Notes: generated by a model not told the origin, from the sequence alone. DNA of 64,000 nucleotides from Liolophura sinensis (GCF_032854445.1 NC_088304.1:27847732-27911731); one strand, 5' to 3'; shown: positions 13,215-25,209, numbered from the stretch's first letter. Translations and numbers: made by a program.

Positions 13215-13308
13215 GGTCTATGCCAGGACAGACATGGGTAACACATGTAGTGTACAACCCATACCCTGAGAACCCGACAGGCACAGAGAAATATGGTGTC
13301 AATCAACG
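13215..13308 (+). other. Splice-flanked open segment, candidate exon, strand uncertain
   Basis: On the plus strand, a pyrimidine-containing tract and atgtcatcagcag precede an open frame including MPGQTWVTHVVYNPYPENPT and GTEKYGVNQ. It ends at CAACG|gtaaaa in phase 2. That phase would match a plus-strand reading of the 15.1 kb segment. The minus strand is also open behind a good acceptor (cctgtcgggttctcag), reading YGLYTTCVTHVCPGIDPADD. The unusual composition suggests an exon, but the strand cannot be settled by eye. Confidence 0.28.
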
Positions 13309-14226
13309 GTAAAAATAAATATAGCCCAGACGACTTGACAACAAGCACTTTTTTTTGTCTTATTTTTTTCTTTCTCTTTTCACTAAAAAAAAAAAAGATA
13401 ATGTTACAGGTTTCATGTTCGTCAGGTTTTCAGCAAACATTTAATAAGCACTAGTTATTTTAATTATACAACATAAAGACATATAATGTATTTGGAACAT
13501 CAAGCCTGTAAGTAAAAGTAGATATGTGAACAACACCATGTGCTTCACACAGTGTATATGAATTTATTTAATATACGCACTTGTACAGATAAGTCACTTG
13601 TAATAAATATACTTTTAAAGGTTGAACTGAAAACATTTTTTCTGTTTGATTTGCTACCTTTTCCGTTTTGAGCATATATGTAGTAGTCAAACACTTCGTA
13701 ATTACAGCTGCTATTGTGTTTTATTATACAATATTGGTATGGACAGTATTAAACCATAAATACGCAGCTCATTTGTCAGATGGCTGCAGCTAATACAAAT
13801 AATGTACAAGTAAGCATATACAGGTACAGTGCTACATACATGGGATATGTGCCAATTTATGTCCTTGTGAAATTCTTCCATGTTCCACGCCACTTAATTC
13901 TCAGGTTTAACTTTTCTAAAAATGTAAACATTACACAAATATTGCAAAATATATATGTTGGTATAAAAGCCTGATGTAAATATTTATGCATTCTTGTTGG
14001 CACTAATTATTCACAGGCAGCATTTTGAATATTTGGAACCGTGAGAATAGCTACATGTAGGTCAGAGCGAGGATTAAATGAAATGTGACTGACATCAGAT
14101 CAACCGGAAACCTTTTTCTTGTAACGACGACAGGTCCAAGCTGTACTGGGCTTGTAATAAATGAGCGTTAGTTGTATATATGTACATTAATGTTGAATTT
14201 GTCCAAAAGTCTTCATTGTAAAGGCA

Positions 14227-14323
14227 GGAATGATGCACATCAGGCTAACACAGCTTAGCCATCAATCACTATAAAGGAATGATGCACATCAGGCTAACAC
14301 AGCTTAGCCATCAATCACTATAA
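14227..14323. repeat. 49-bp direct duplication
   Basis: GGAATGATGCACATCAGGCT through CATCAATCACTATAA occurs twice in tandem (14227 and 14276) with no differences visible. A recent duplication. Confidence 0.92.
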
Positions 14324-15091
14324 GCGGGGAAAGTTTCTCCATCCAACAGGCGTAGAAAATGATGATGCAGAAAAAAGTCTGAAGTTTGTAGGAAAAAAAA
14401 GTCCGAAAATACCCTAACCTACATCTAAATTACGTTAACGATTACCTGTCTTGATGAACCAGTAGCGTTCTGTTTTTCAAATTTTGAAAATTGAAATCGG
14501 CCAATGGATGAAAATTCCCTTGCCTGATTTTAATATAAGGGAAAGAAATAAAATTGAATTGATTGACTGGAGCTTCATGTCATACTCAAACCGATTTCTA
14601 TAATGTTATCGTCATTTTATGGATGGCTAATTATCTAACCCACCTGAATTTCATTTCCAAACACAATCACAGAGAAATAAAAGCAAAATTTACCAAATAT
14701 GTTGAATGAACGCTCACTAAAACTATATATGCGTAAATACTAAACAAAACTGAGCTGAGCAGACCCATTCAACGTTTATACACGTAGATCATATGATACG
14801 CTCAAGTCTTTACGAAAAACTACAGATGACGGCTCTGTCCAAAACCTACATTAGAAAAACAAGGGAAAAACAATAATGTGTTCAAAGTTTTCACAGGTCA
14901 TGTCCACGATGAGAAGTAGGTGTTCACGATATGTGACATACTATCTCAGATGTGTTTTGAGAAAGTGTGTTCACAAACAACAGGTAAACACACTAACGCA
15001 CAGACAAATGGACAGGTGCCAATCAAGATACCCCCAGGAGGATTCTCAAGGGTCTTAAAACATGAAGTACATTAGTTGACGTTTTACTCAC

Positions 15092-15154
15092 CACAGGGCC
15101 CAGCATGATGGAGCTGTCCATTTCCCGAGAGTCGTAAGATTTGAACCAAGACAT
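15092..15154 (-). CDS. Candidate first coding exon (MSWFKSYDSREMDSS...), unidentified
   Basis: The minus-strand ATG at 15154 encodes MSWFKSYDSREMDSSIMLGP plus V, ending at the strong donor CTGTG|gtgagt in phase 0. An in-frame TGA lies just upstream and the surroundings are CpG-rich. Caution: the same segment is open in another minus frame (containing SDDVLVQILRLSGNG) and on the plus strand after an acceptor-like ttttactcaccacag (AQHDGAVHFPRVVRFEP). The strand and frame are therefore not certain. Same end phase as the 25.2 kb exon, so it could be an alternative first exon of the same gene. Confidence 0.35.
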
Positions 15155-16527
15155 CGTCGCTCAAATACTCCTCAAAGAAGATTGGCCGATGGTAAATATC
15201 AGTATCCAGTGGGAAGTTGATTAAAACTGATCAGTCCGTATCAAAGATCTTGATTCCATTACATGCTATTGACGACACACACACATAAATGGAGAGAAAA
15301 TACTTCATGCTTCAATTTGTCTTGTTGAAGACATGAAAGATACAGAATTTCTCAAAATTCTTTTGTTTACATCCTCTTAAGCACAAATATAATCAAAGAC
15401 AATAATAGATGAGTTTGGCTTCCTTCATGGTATTTGCTAAAAAAAATTGGCAACTGCGACCAGTTTTAAAACAAAACACATGCATGTATTAATAAATTTC
15501 TATGAATGAATTCTTCTAAAAATGTTATCAAAAAACAAAAAAAATCAATGTTTCCTGTAGATGTCATTTATTTACCTGAGCACAATCTGAAACAATATAC
15601 TACAATGAAAATTAATAAAACCAAGGAAAGAAACCTTCTGAGGTACAACTGCTTACCACATCACCAAAATCCTGCCGGCCATAACAAAGAACACTTAAAA
15701 TAATAACCATTTAGATTCTGTTAAGGAATGACGACTGTGAAAACTGAGTACAACCATTGATGTCCTCTTAGATCTGAACAGTCTCTTGCAACACCTTCAG
15801 TTCAAACTCAGCTTTGCCAAATACTCACAACTGTTTGTGAGACAGACCAACTGCACTGTGCTAACGTAGAGTCCCCCTATACCTCAGGTAGCTGTATACT
15901 GAGGAGACAGGATGGGTCACTCAACCCCCAATAGCACAAGGGTGATCATGCACCCAGTAGGACAAGGTTATTATGCCACGTGTCAGGGTGATACCACATG
16001 GGCAAACAACAGAGGTATGCATCAGAGGCCCGATCGTCTCTGGGGTTACTCAACAATAGGAAGCTGCTGGCCACCAAATTGACACCATATACACCCTGCA
16101 TAATGGTGTACCGTAAAACCTCTAAAGCTACATGTATGCCACTGGCAGCTGGAGTACATGTCTACACTAATGTGACGCTCTCAGCGGGCATAACATGCAG
16201 TTCATTAGGCTGCGACTGCCAGCTACTTTTTTTTTTTTTAGAATCTGATTGGTAGATCAAACCTATTTTACTTCATTTCATTCTGTGAGGTAGCTGCATA
16301 GCTACTTTGCCTGGGTAGTGTTAACTTCTACTCCAAAAAGATAATGAAACCTCTTAATATGCCTCTAGACTGAATAATGCCAAGCGTTTATCATGGAATG
16401 GACATTTTGAAACCCATAAAGTAATAGGTCTATACATCAAAACAGCCACATTTAAACAATAACAAGGCTCCATGTTGTAATTATTGCGGAATCTACAGCA
16501 GGCGTCAGTGGCATAACTGTAATACAG

Positions 16528-16541
16528 CTCCCCCTGGTGGC
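16528..16541 (+). promoter_or_regulatory. CTCF-like motif
   Basis: CTCCCCCTGGTGGC matches the core CTCF binding consensus (CCCCCTGGTGGC-type), with an ATCAGCCAATAGG box 12 bases away. It lies in a short GC-rich island (16,490-16,620). Single motif match only. Confidence 0.3.
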
Positions 16542-16684
16542 TTGATCATCAGCCAATAGGAAATGCCAGAGAGCAGCAAGTACAGAGATCAGGGGTAATT
16601 TCCAGAGGCCATTGTGTCACTCAGGCATGGATCAACTACATGAAAATACTTACTACATGCATAGTCTTAGTGGTCTTAGCGACT

Positions 16685-16728
16685 GGGGAGGGGGGGGGGG
16701 GGGGTCTAGGGAAATTTCAAGGGGGGAC
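16685..16728. repeat. G-run cluster
   Basis: GGGG, A, then 15 G, followed by AGGG, GGGGGG and GGG within 45 bases on the plus strand; a likely quadruplex former and a length-unstable run. Confidence 0.9.
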
Positions 16729-18023
16729 GGGTAGGTCTCTTTTAGTGACTGTACAAAAGGTCACAGGACCCTATATGTCACATGCCAAACACGTGTCATT
16801 CAGCAAACACCACTGCAATGATACATAGGCAACACACTTGTGCACTCACAAACTTTAACCCGCAGTATAGTATTCAAGCATTATCAACTTCATTGAATGC
16901 TTCCTGCAACCTGTCTCGTCTGTCTTAATCCCTGATGCAACTGTAAGGAACGGAACCGAAATACAACATACCTCACCTTTTCACTCAAGAAATCATATTC
17001 TACACCTAATCATTCTACATTAAAACTGTAATGAAGACCACTAATGCTCTAGCTGCGCTCGAGCAAGAATTCACGGTCCTAGCTCTAAAACATTACAGGA
17101 CCTATATAGCTACCAGCCTTGCTTAATTCTACATGAATATACACTTCTTGTGGGAAATTGGAAAGTCACTAAATTCAAAATCGACACATGCATGGCTGTT
17201 CAATTGTGCCAATATTCAAAGTTCATGTAAATTTTAACAGGTACATGTATTCAAAGAGAACAACAAAGGTATCCCTACACAAATGAGTAGAAAACTCAGC
17301 CTATACATCACACTCACAGGTGTCAGTACATCATGGACCTATCATTATTAGCACCTAGCTCTTGGTGGACAACACAAAGCCTTTTTGCTATATGAAGCAG
17401 AAAGCATTTCTCACCCTGAGTAAGGTAATGGCTATCATAACCTCTGTAACTTTACACCCATTGACTACACTGACAGGTATGCTTACACCTGAATGCCTGA
17501 TTTGACGAAATACTATCAGTCTATATAAACTTCCTGTCCACACGTACCTGAGTAGATCTTAATCACCACTGCACATCTCCATATACACCTGCATATACAA
17601 AAGTATATACCTGTATTTTTCTGTATGTCTACCCATCCTACATCCACCTCACTCAGAGCAATGACTTAACTCACTTATGGCTTACATGTACTACACCTGT
17701 AACTTCTCACACAATGTTACCCTTACCCTTGTATTAAAACTTTGGACAACTTCTCCACAATAACATGTGTGTGCGGAGGATACCCTCAGGTAAACTTCTC
17801 TCCCAATATCAACCTTCCTCTGATCCAGCATCTACACGTATATGTAGTGTAGCATGCATGGCTGACATACTACGTTGCACTCCAGCTACTATGTATAGAT
17901 GCTCACGCTGATATCAGTGTAAAATGTTAAAGACAACTAGAGGCATTTACATGTAAACATTCTTCTAGCAATATGTACACGGATGCAATATAAATGATGA
18001 AAATTTGATGTGTATTTATAAAC

Positions 18024-18299
18024 TATTTATTTATTATTTATTTATTTGATTGGTGTTTTACGCCGTACTCAAGAATATCTCACTTATACAACGGCGGCCA
18101 ATATTATGGTGGGTGGAAACCGGGCAGAGTCTGGGGGAAACCCACGACCATCCGCATGTTGCTGTCAGACCTTCCCACGTACGGCCGGAGAGGAAGCCAG
18201 CATGAGCTTGACTTGAACTCACAGCGACCGCATTGGTGAGAGACTCCTGGGTCATAACGCTGCACTAGCGCACTAACCAACTGAGCCACAGACGCCCCA
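18024..18299 (-). mobile_element. SINE family A, full length with 12-bp target duplication
   Basis: On the minus strand the head is tRNA-like: GTGGCTCAGTTGGTTAGTGC (A box) and GAGTTCAAGTC (B box). A GC-rich body follows, and the tail ends GAGTACGGCGTAAAACACC then ATCAAATAAATAA. It is flanked by GTATTTATAAAC at 18012-18023 and 18300-18311. This is a Pol III-type retroposon that depends on a partner LINE for mobility. Confidence 0.93.
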
Positions 18300-18470
18300 G
18301 TATTTATAAACATCTATGTATGTATGTGCTTACAATATGCAAATTTAACAAATTAAATTTTTGTACATATGACTGAAAGATAATTTCTCACTGTTATCCA
18401 TTGTCAAGTACTCTCAGATTTAATTATTAAACTCCAATTATTACATGTTTATAGTTAAGGATAAGTTTAT

Positions 18471-18688
18471 AAACACCCAAAATCACCTAAAATTTCGCCC
18501 ACAAAAATGCATTTCTAGAGGCAAATAGACATCACAAAATATAATTTTTGGTGCAAAAACTTATAATTTTCCAGTAGAATATCATCCAATGTTCCAAGCA
18601 AACCTCAAATCACCTTTCTAAAATTGTTCTGAGAATCAGGAAAAATGGGTAAGTTAGTCATGGACGTAATTTACAGTCATTTAAGGTA
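18471..18688. mobile_element. MITE family 1, copy
   Basis: Reverse orientation relative to the 2.8 kb copy: CACCTAAAATTTCGCCCACA, TTTTTGGTGCAAAAACTTAT and GAATCAGGAAAAATGGGTAA. Ends in AGTCATTTAAGGTA, a decayed terminal repeat. Confidence 0.75.
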
Positions 18689-18743
18689 TAAATGCAGCTT
18701 TTATTGTGAAGTAAACAGGAATACATGTAAGTAATCATCTTCA

Positions 18744-18977
18744 GGGCCCAGTTGTTTGAAAGTGCATTAGGTAATACTGGTATCAAGTCATATTTTATAT
18801 TCAAATTTTTGCAGCTAATGCAGTTCTCCAAAGTCAAAGTATACCAGCAGCAGTTTTAGTTCATATTTTATATAATGTTACATAGCTTGTTTATAGGGTT
18901 AGTACAAAATTAAACACTAAGTGACTTAAAGTTAAATCTGGCTTTAAGTCTTAACCCAGTTTTGAACAACTGGGCCC
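18744..18977. mobile_element. MITE, GGGCCCAGTTGTTTGAAA terminal repeats
   Basis: The left end GGGCCCAGTTGTTTGAAA and right end TTTTGAACAACTGGGCCC are inverted repeats differing at two positions. 234 bp, no coding sequence, immediately right of another inverted-repeat element (18,471-18,688). Confidence 0.82.
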
Positions 18978-19803
18978 AGAAGACAGACAATTAATCAATT
19001 ATCTAATCAATCATCTAAATCAAAAACTTGTTTTTACTCTGGGTATAAATATGTATATCATAGTTTCTTAAAATCCTGGGCACTTCCCGGGCAACATATT
19101 ACATCTGCCATCTAATCTATTTCTGAAATAGTATATACCTACCTTGATGTTAATAATCATTACACTAATATATTACAGTTGTAAATATTTAGATTATATT
19201 CCCACCTGCACATCAGGCTGTATACTCTGTAGCCATAACCATAATCCAGTCTATACCTATACAACATGAACTGATGAATCACTCCTCTATGGATGATATT
19301 CTTCAAATACAGGTAAATGCTAACTGATCCTTCAGGATAAAGACATCTGAACAAATATATCTATACACATATATCTCTTCATTATGCCCACCTGTAAATT
19401 AGGTATCAACTATCATCAAGCCTTAGACACCTATACTTAATCAAGGGATAAATCCTTTAAGCCTAATCCTCAAACACAAACTCACTGATACATGTACGTA
19501 CATATATGCGTTCAGTTAAGAGGATGATCTGATGCTTAATTATCCAATCACGCTAACTGTCAAGAATCACTGACCACTGCATATGGCAGGTGAAAGGAGC
19601 TGGAATTATAGTGTAAACAGAAATGGCTGCTGCTCAACTTCCTGTCATGGTAGTATTGATCTGGCTGACATGGTCCTGACAATTGACACTATACAGAAAC
19701 ATCGTATGCTGACTTGATGAGCTGGATAACATTAACATGATGGTCCATCAAATTAAATACAGGTACCCGAGAATGGGCACATCTACGCGCTAAAAGCCAA
19801 GAT

Positions 19804-20069
19804 TTATTTATTTATTTGATTGGTGTTTTACGCCGTACTCAAGAATATTTCACTTATACGACGGCGGCCAGCATTATGGTGGGAGGAAACCGGGCAGAGC
19901 CCGGGAGAAACCCACGACCATCTGCAGGTTGCTGGAAGACCTTCTCACTTACGGCCGGAGAGGAAACCAGCATGAGCTGGACTTGAACTCACAGCAATCG
20001 CATTGGTGAGAGGCTCTTGGGTCATTACGCTGCGCTAGCGCGCTAACCGACTGAGCCACGGAGGCCCCA
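19804..20069 (-). mobile_element. SINE family A, full length with 14-bp target duplication
   Basis: Same structure as the copy at 18.0 kb, with less decay of the tRNA-like head (CTCAGTCGGTTAGCGCGCTA on the minus strand). It is flanked by the perfect direct repeat CTAAAAGCCAAGAT at 19790-19803 and 20070-20083, which fixes both ends. Confidence 0.95.
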
Positions 20070-20283
20070 CTAAAAGCCAAGATGGTGATACAGCTGTATA
20101 CCTGGTATGTCGGGTAGGAACATATAACATACCAAGTCATTTTCACACAGGTCTATTTTTGTGGAGCATTTAAGTACGAAAAGCATTTGGAGTCATTAAA
20201 TCCTGCTTTTGTTAAAAAGTATGCATGTACTAGGGTCTAGAAGTTCATCAATTTGACAACTACGGTACATGTACCCTGCATCT

Positions 20284-20520
20284 ATTTATTTATTTATTTG
20301 ATTGACGTTTCACACCCTACTCAAGAGTATTTCACTTCCAGGACAGTGACCATCATTATGGTGGAAACCCACGACCATCTGCAGGTTGCTGGTAGCCCTT
20401 CCTACTTATGGCTGGCCGGAGAGGAAGCCAGAATGAGCTGGACTTGAATTCACGACGACGGCATGGGTGAGAGGCTCCTGGGTCATTACGCTGCTCTAGC
20501 GCGCTAACCGACTGAGTCCT
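20284..20520 (-). mobile_element. SINE family A, older copy
   Basis: Matches the 19.8 kb copy along its length with an internal deletion and many substitutions. The tail (TTTATTTATTTGATTGACG on the plus strand) and tRNA-like head (CTAGCGCGCTAACCGACTGA) are both present. No clear target duplication. Confidence 0.85.
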
Positions 20521-20681
20521 AGCATCCAAGTCAAGTACTGTATTTCACCTACGTTATCACTTTTTTCACGTTAAGACATTTTGCTTGATTCTGACTGATT
20601 TTTCAAGCTTGTAGGGCAACCTTTTCTGTGGAGATTAATTACTTTCTAATTATTAGAAAAACTTAAATGTTGGCATCAACA

Positions 20682-21411
20682 GTATCATTTTAGGGCCATT
20701 TTGTGTGATTCTGACAATGCATTTTTACAGTCCATATTTCAGGTGAAATATGGTGTTTAAATTACTCCACGTCCACTTGATCAGATCTCATTTTAAGGCC
20801 ATTTTGTGTGATTCTGACAATGCATTTTTACCGTCCATATATCAGGTGAAATATGGTGTTTAAATTACTCCACGTCGACTTGATCAGATCTCATTTTAAG
20901 GCCATTTTGTGTGATTCTGACAATGCATTTTTACAGTCCATATTTCAGGTGAAATATGGTGTTTAAATTACTCCATGTCCACTTGATCAGATCTCATTTT
21001 AAGGCCATTTTGTGTGATTCTGACAATGCATTTTTACAGTCCATATTTCAGGTGAAATATGGTGTTTAAATTACTCCACGTCCACTTGATCAGATCTCAT
21101 TTTAAGGCCATTTTAAGTGATTCTGACAATGCATTTTTACAGTCCATATTTCAGGTGAAATATGGTGTTTAAATTACTCCACGTCCACTTGATCAAATCT
21201 CATTTTAAGGCCATTTTGTGTAATTCTGACAATGCATTTTTACAGTCCATATTTCAGGTGAAATATGGTGTTTAAATTACTCCACGTCCACTTGATCAAA
21301 TCTCATTTTAAGGCCATTTTGTGTAATTCTGACAATGCATTTTTACAGTCCATATTTCAGGTGAAATATGGTGTTTAAATTACTCCATGTCCACTTGATC
21401 AGATCTCATTT
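20682..21411. repeat. 103-bp satellite, about 7 units with hairpin core
   Basis: The unit starts GTCCACTTGATCAGATCTCA (20771, 20874, 20977, ...) and includes CCATATTTCAGGTGAAATAT then GG, a hairpin with 10-bp perfect arms. Units are very similar, with few private changes. No coding capacity. Confidence 0.95.
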
Positions 21412-21600
21412 AATTTATTGACTGATGTTCGATGTATGGAGTGCACAAGAATTTTTCACTCATAAAGAAATGTGTAAACTGTAATGCCTACATTTAGCAA
21501 TATAATGCCCTCTGTATATACAACATAGGTCCAATCTGCTAACATTTGCAGTTGAACATATGTCTGATCTTAAACACCACACTGCGAGCATCTGCCGAGC

Positions 21601-21832
21601 TACCCTATTTCTTCTAATTTTTAGGACAGATACCAGTATTGCTGAAAACAAAGAATTACATTTCTCTCTCAGTTTTTTTTTGAGGAAAGTAAAGATACGA
21701 ACACGTGGGTCATTAGACGTACTAACCATGTGAACAAAAGAGAACTAAATATTCCCTGCTACAGTTATATACATGTATATATTGGTTAAAAAGAGCAGGC
21801 CAGGTGTCCCCAAAATTGGGAGAATTAAGGTA
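21601..21832. mobile_element. MITE family 3, copy 1
   Basis: Starts TACCCTATTTCTTCTAATTT; the reverse complement of its end reads TACCTTAATTCTCCCAATTT then TGGGGACACC, an imperfect inverted repeat of about 30 bp. A second copy is at 54.5 kb. An open frame across it (21,460-21,729, minus) is incidental. Confidence 0.75.
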
Positions 21833-23842
21833 CACGTACATGTGTGTTATCATCACATGGTCTCCGTTATGTTTAATTTCTCAAGGAATTAAGGTAGACT
21901 GCACAAGTGGCTTGATGGTCTCAACATGTCTGCATGACCTCTGTTGTCAATCAGGTTGATAAGTGCACATGTACTATACAGCTGAATTACTACCACATAC
22001 AGGTGCCCTGAAAATAAGGCTAATTTGGATAGGAGTTCAAGCCTAAGTCAGGAAATATGCAGGACAAGGCCCATGTTATCCTCCAAATATTATTCTGACA
22101 GGAGCCAATTGTTTGGTACAGGGCAAAACTGTCACATATTAACATTGTAACTTTTCTAATAAAGTGAATAGATGGAAGATATGCCGTTATGTCCTGTACC
22201 AACTTTATCATTAAAATTACTTCAAACCTGAGTTCAAAGACAATGGACAATTCTGTTTTTACTGCAGTTATCACAGCGGAAACGTAGTGAAAGAAGCCGT
22301 CATTTCTTAGCTCTACATCAGCCAGGTGGATAATTTCAAGTATCTGTTCATATCTCCTATCAGACTACATACATCTTGTTGTACAAATTCCCCACCATGT
22401 TAGTTTATAAATCCACAACGCAGGACAAGATGAGAGCTTGATTACAGAGACATATGTCAAACATCCCCACTCACCTGTCATGAGGAGCATATTTTAATGC
22501 CAAGCAAACGTGCATATAATGTTTTCACTTATAAACTTAGTACAGTTATGTCCCTTTATTCGTGGACACCGAGTTTTACAGACCTGCACGATGGAGTAAC
22601 ACTGATGTACTGACTGATAACAAGAGGTCAATATTTAGCTGTTAAGACATATATTGGTCAGGATGTGTTACACATACATGTATGATTCTAGCTGTCCGAG
22701 AGATAAAATCAAAGTAAACCTGACAAATGGCAATAAATCACCACAAAACACAAATTTTGATTGTTTAAATTCACAAAGCGGTCACACCGGCTTGTTTTAC
22801 TAGATGCGTAGATCATCATCACTACACGTAACTAAGGGGTAATCACATGATCAAAAGGAACCAATTGGAGGACAGAATGTACAAAACGACAATCCTATGA
22901 TTAGAACGGCATTTTGTGAATCTCGACCCATGATATACAATCATGTGGACATATATCCAAGCTTGAGCAATTTTTTTCAAAAACATTTCTCTAACCTATG
23001 ACTGAGTTCCTGTACATACATGTATATGGATACGTATCTTTATGGCTTGGAGAGAGAAGGTTTGTGATTTCCTAATATGTTCAAGATCACACAAAACCAT
23101 GGCAACTTCCAAATTACATGCCACGCAGGATAAACTGATGCGTAATGCCAAACATTAGCATGTCAGCTCTAAGCTCATGCATGCAATGGGCCATAAATTA
23201 ACCCAGTTTTAACTGACAACTGTAAACGAAGGGTTCTACACGGTTGATTCAAAAGGGCTGAATGAAAGAACATGATGGAAGTCTTTTGTAAGCAGAGGGG
23301 TATTTGATGGGAGCCATGAGTCACCATGTGACCAGCTATAGCTGTGTTTTAGCAATAATTCCCCCACACTGACAGCGCTTGCTGTTACATGTACCCCAAC
23401 CAAAGCTGGTTCCCTGTGTGTGTCCTTGGGGTACATTTATCTTAATCTAACCCTCACAGAAAGTCATCATTGCATAGTGTAATTTCAATGTGGCAAGATG
23501 CCAACAAAATATCTGAAAATAGCGTACCATTAATTCTAACTTCTTGCTGAACATCAGCCATCTAGGTTACACGATACAGATGTCCATGCATCAAATGCTT
23601 TCTTTCATGGCTGTGTTATCTTAGCTGCCACTAAAATAAATACAATTGTAACCCTGCATTTCACATTAAATCCACAGAACAAACCCTGATATTCTGTGCG
23701 TAATCCTGTGCGTATCACATACTGCACTAAATGAGCGTATGTAGAATAAACACTTACTGAGTAAACAATCAACTGACCTTCAAGTGCAATGTTAAAATTC
23801 ATCCTAATGCACGTACATCACAAACATGATTCACATTTTCTT
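21833..23842. other. No gene recognised
   Basis: AT-rich, with TACATGTA words. The open frames at 22,020-22,274 and 23,236-23,436 (minus) have no recognisable domain, splice context or composition shift. Confidence 0.55.
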
Positions 23843-24035
23843 TACCCTAATTCTTCAACCTTTTTGTACATGACAGAGCAACTTTCAGAGCAATTTATGC
23901 GTATTTTTAACATGATTTTGAAGACAAAACTACACTGGCTGGATTGGCCAGTTTCAAGGCATCACAATAAGTAGAATTTTAACAGTCAACATAGAAGGAA
24001 GTCTTCAGAATACGCTTCAATAAACACCTCAGTAG
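23843..24035. mobile_element. MITE family 2 (TACCCTAA...CAACCTTTTT), copy
   Basis: Starts TACCCTAATTCTTCAACCTT and shares AAACTACACTGGCTGGATTG and GAATTTTAACAGTCAACA with copies at 27.9, 30.9 (reverse) and 56.0 kb. Confidence 0.7.
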
Positions 24036-24486
24036 GATTTAAATTTTATGAAATAAACTTTAACATGCACTGAACTTCATTCAGTTTTCAAAATTTATTC
24101 AGTGTACCTTTTATATCCAAACCTGTACATATTCTGACAACGAACTACCCCATCATACTTTACAATACTAATTAAGATGTACGTTATAATGTCACTTAAT
24201 GAGCCCTCATTTACGACATATAAAAAGATATGTCATTAGCCAACGTTCAGTTCTCACTGAAGTAATACAAGTTCTTCATGGAAAATATAGTGTTATATGT
24301 GAGCAAATTATATAAAACATGAAAGATGCATTGAGTGCCTTAGGTGTAACCAGTAGTCTATTAATAGACTTCTGGTGTACCGTATTGCACGTAAAAGAAA
24401 TGTACACATTTAGGCCTACATGTACATGTAAGATACACAATACATGCATATGTGTACATACATGTATTACAAGACACAGTCATAAC

Positions 24487-24690
24487 ATTTGATTGGTGTT
24501 TTACGTCGTACTCAAGAATATTTCACTTATATGACGTCGGCCAGCATTATAGTGGGAGGAAAGCAGGTATAGACCGGGGGAAACCCATGACCATCCACAG
24601 GTTGCTGCCAGGCCTTTTCCACTTACGGCAGGATAGGAAGCAAGCATGAGCTGGACTTGAACTCACAGCCACCGCATTGGTGCAGTCCTT
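24487..24690 (-). mobile_element. SINE family A, head-truncated copy
   Basis: Tail and body match (TTGATTGGTGTTTTACGTCG, CCAGCATTATAGTGGGAGG, GACTTGAACTCACAGCCACC). The sequence stops inside the tRNA-like head. Confidence 0.88.
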
Positions 24691-24730
24691 ACATGTAACA
24701 CCACAGACACATCCACAATGTACAAATATA

Positions 24731-24952
24731 TATCCCAAATGACCATAAATTTCGTCCATCACTAAGTTGCCCATTTTCCCTGATGCTGACAGTTCTATTG
24801 ATTTTAGAAAGATGTTTTGAGGTTTGCTTGGAACATGGGATGATATTCTACTGGAAAATTGTAAGTTTCAGCACCAAATATAATATTTTGTAACATTTAT
24901 TTGCCTCTAAAAATGCACTTTTGTGGGGTGAAATTTTAGGTCATTTAGGGTA
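24731..24952. mobile_element. MITE family 1, well-preserved copy
   Basis: Termini TATCCCAAATGACCATAAAT and TTTTAGGTCATTTAGGGTA are inverted repeats. Internal blocks match the 2.8 kb copy in the same orientation. It lies 40 bp from a SINE. Confidence 0.8.
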
Positions 24953-25159
24953 CACATTATGACTGTGATACAGTGTTTGTGTACAGATTATGACGACATA
25001 CACAGCAAATGTGTACTGGCGACCAGTATGTGTACAATACAATGTACACATGTATGTGAACGGATTTATGTACAAAATTAAAAATGAACAGGAAATAAAC
25101 GTAAAACAAATGTGACTGTGAATCAAGGTAGCACACCTAAAGAAGAGATGACATCTTAC

Positions 25160-25209
25160 CTTTTTCTTCAGTGGCTTGTCTATTCCGTCTTTAGCGCTCT
25201 TTAGTCCCC
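25160..25209 (-). CDS. Candidate second coding exon, unidentified gene
   Basis: The acceptor atactttttctcag and donor AAAAAG|gtaaga are both strong. The 50-nt exon completes a Gly codon from the 26.2 kb exon and adds GLKSAKDGIDKPLKKK, ending in phase 0. The joined N-terminus would be 37 residues with a basic, lysine-rich end. No further exon can be attached with certainty. The exon at 15.1 kb also ends in phase 0, which would fit alternative N-termini of one gene. Confidence 0.45.

Larger units (their letters stand above)
15160..18010. other. Mostly unassigned; GC-richer islands at 15.84-16.23 and 16.49-16.62 kb
   Basis: No exon or named repeat could be supported. The GC-richer islands have no consistent open frame. 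The segment 17.3-17.9 kb is rich in ACACCTG/TACACCTG words without periodicity. Confidence 0.5.

Noticed and set aside
18104-18313. Open frames reading SVAQLVSALVQRYDPG and similar at several loci
   Set aside because: They translate the SINE tRNA-like head and recur only where the SINE does (18.1, 20.0, 24.6, 47.8 kb).
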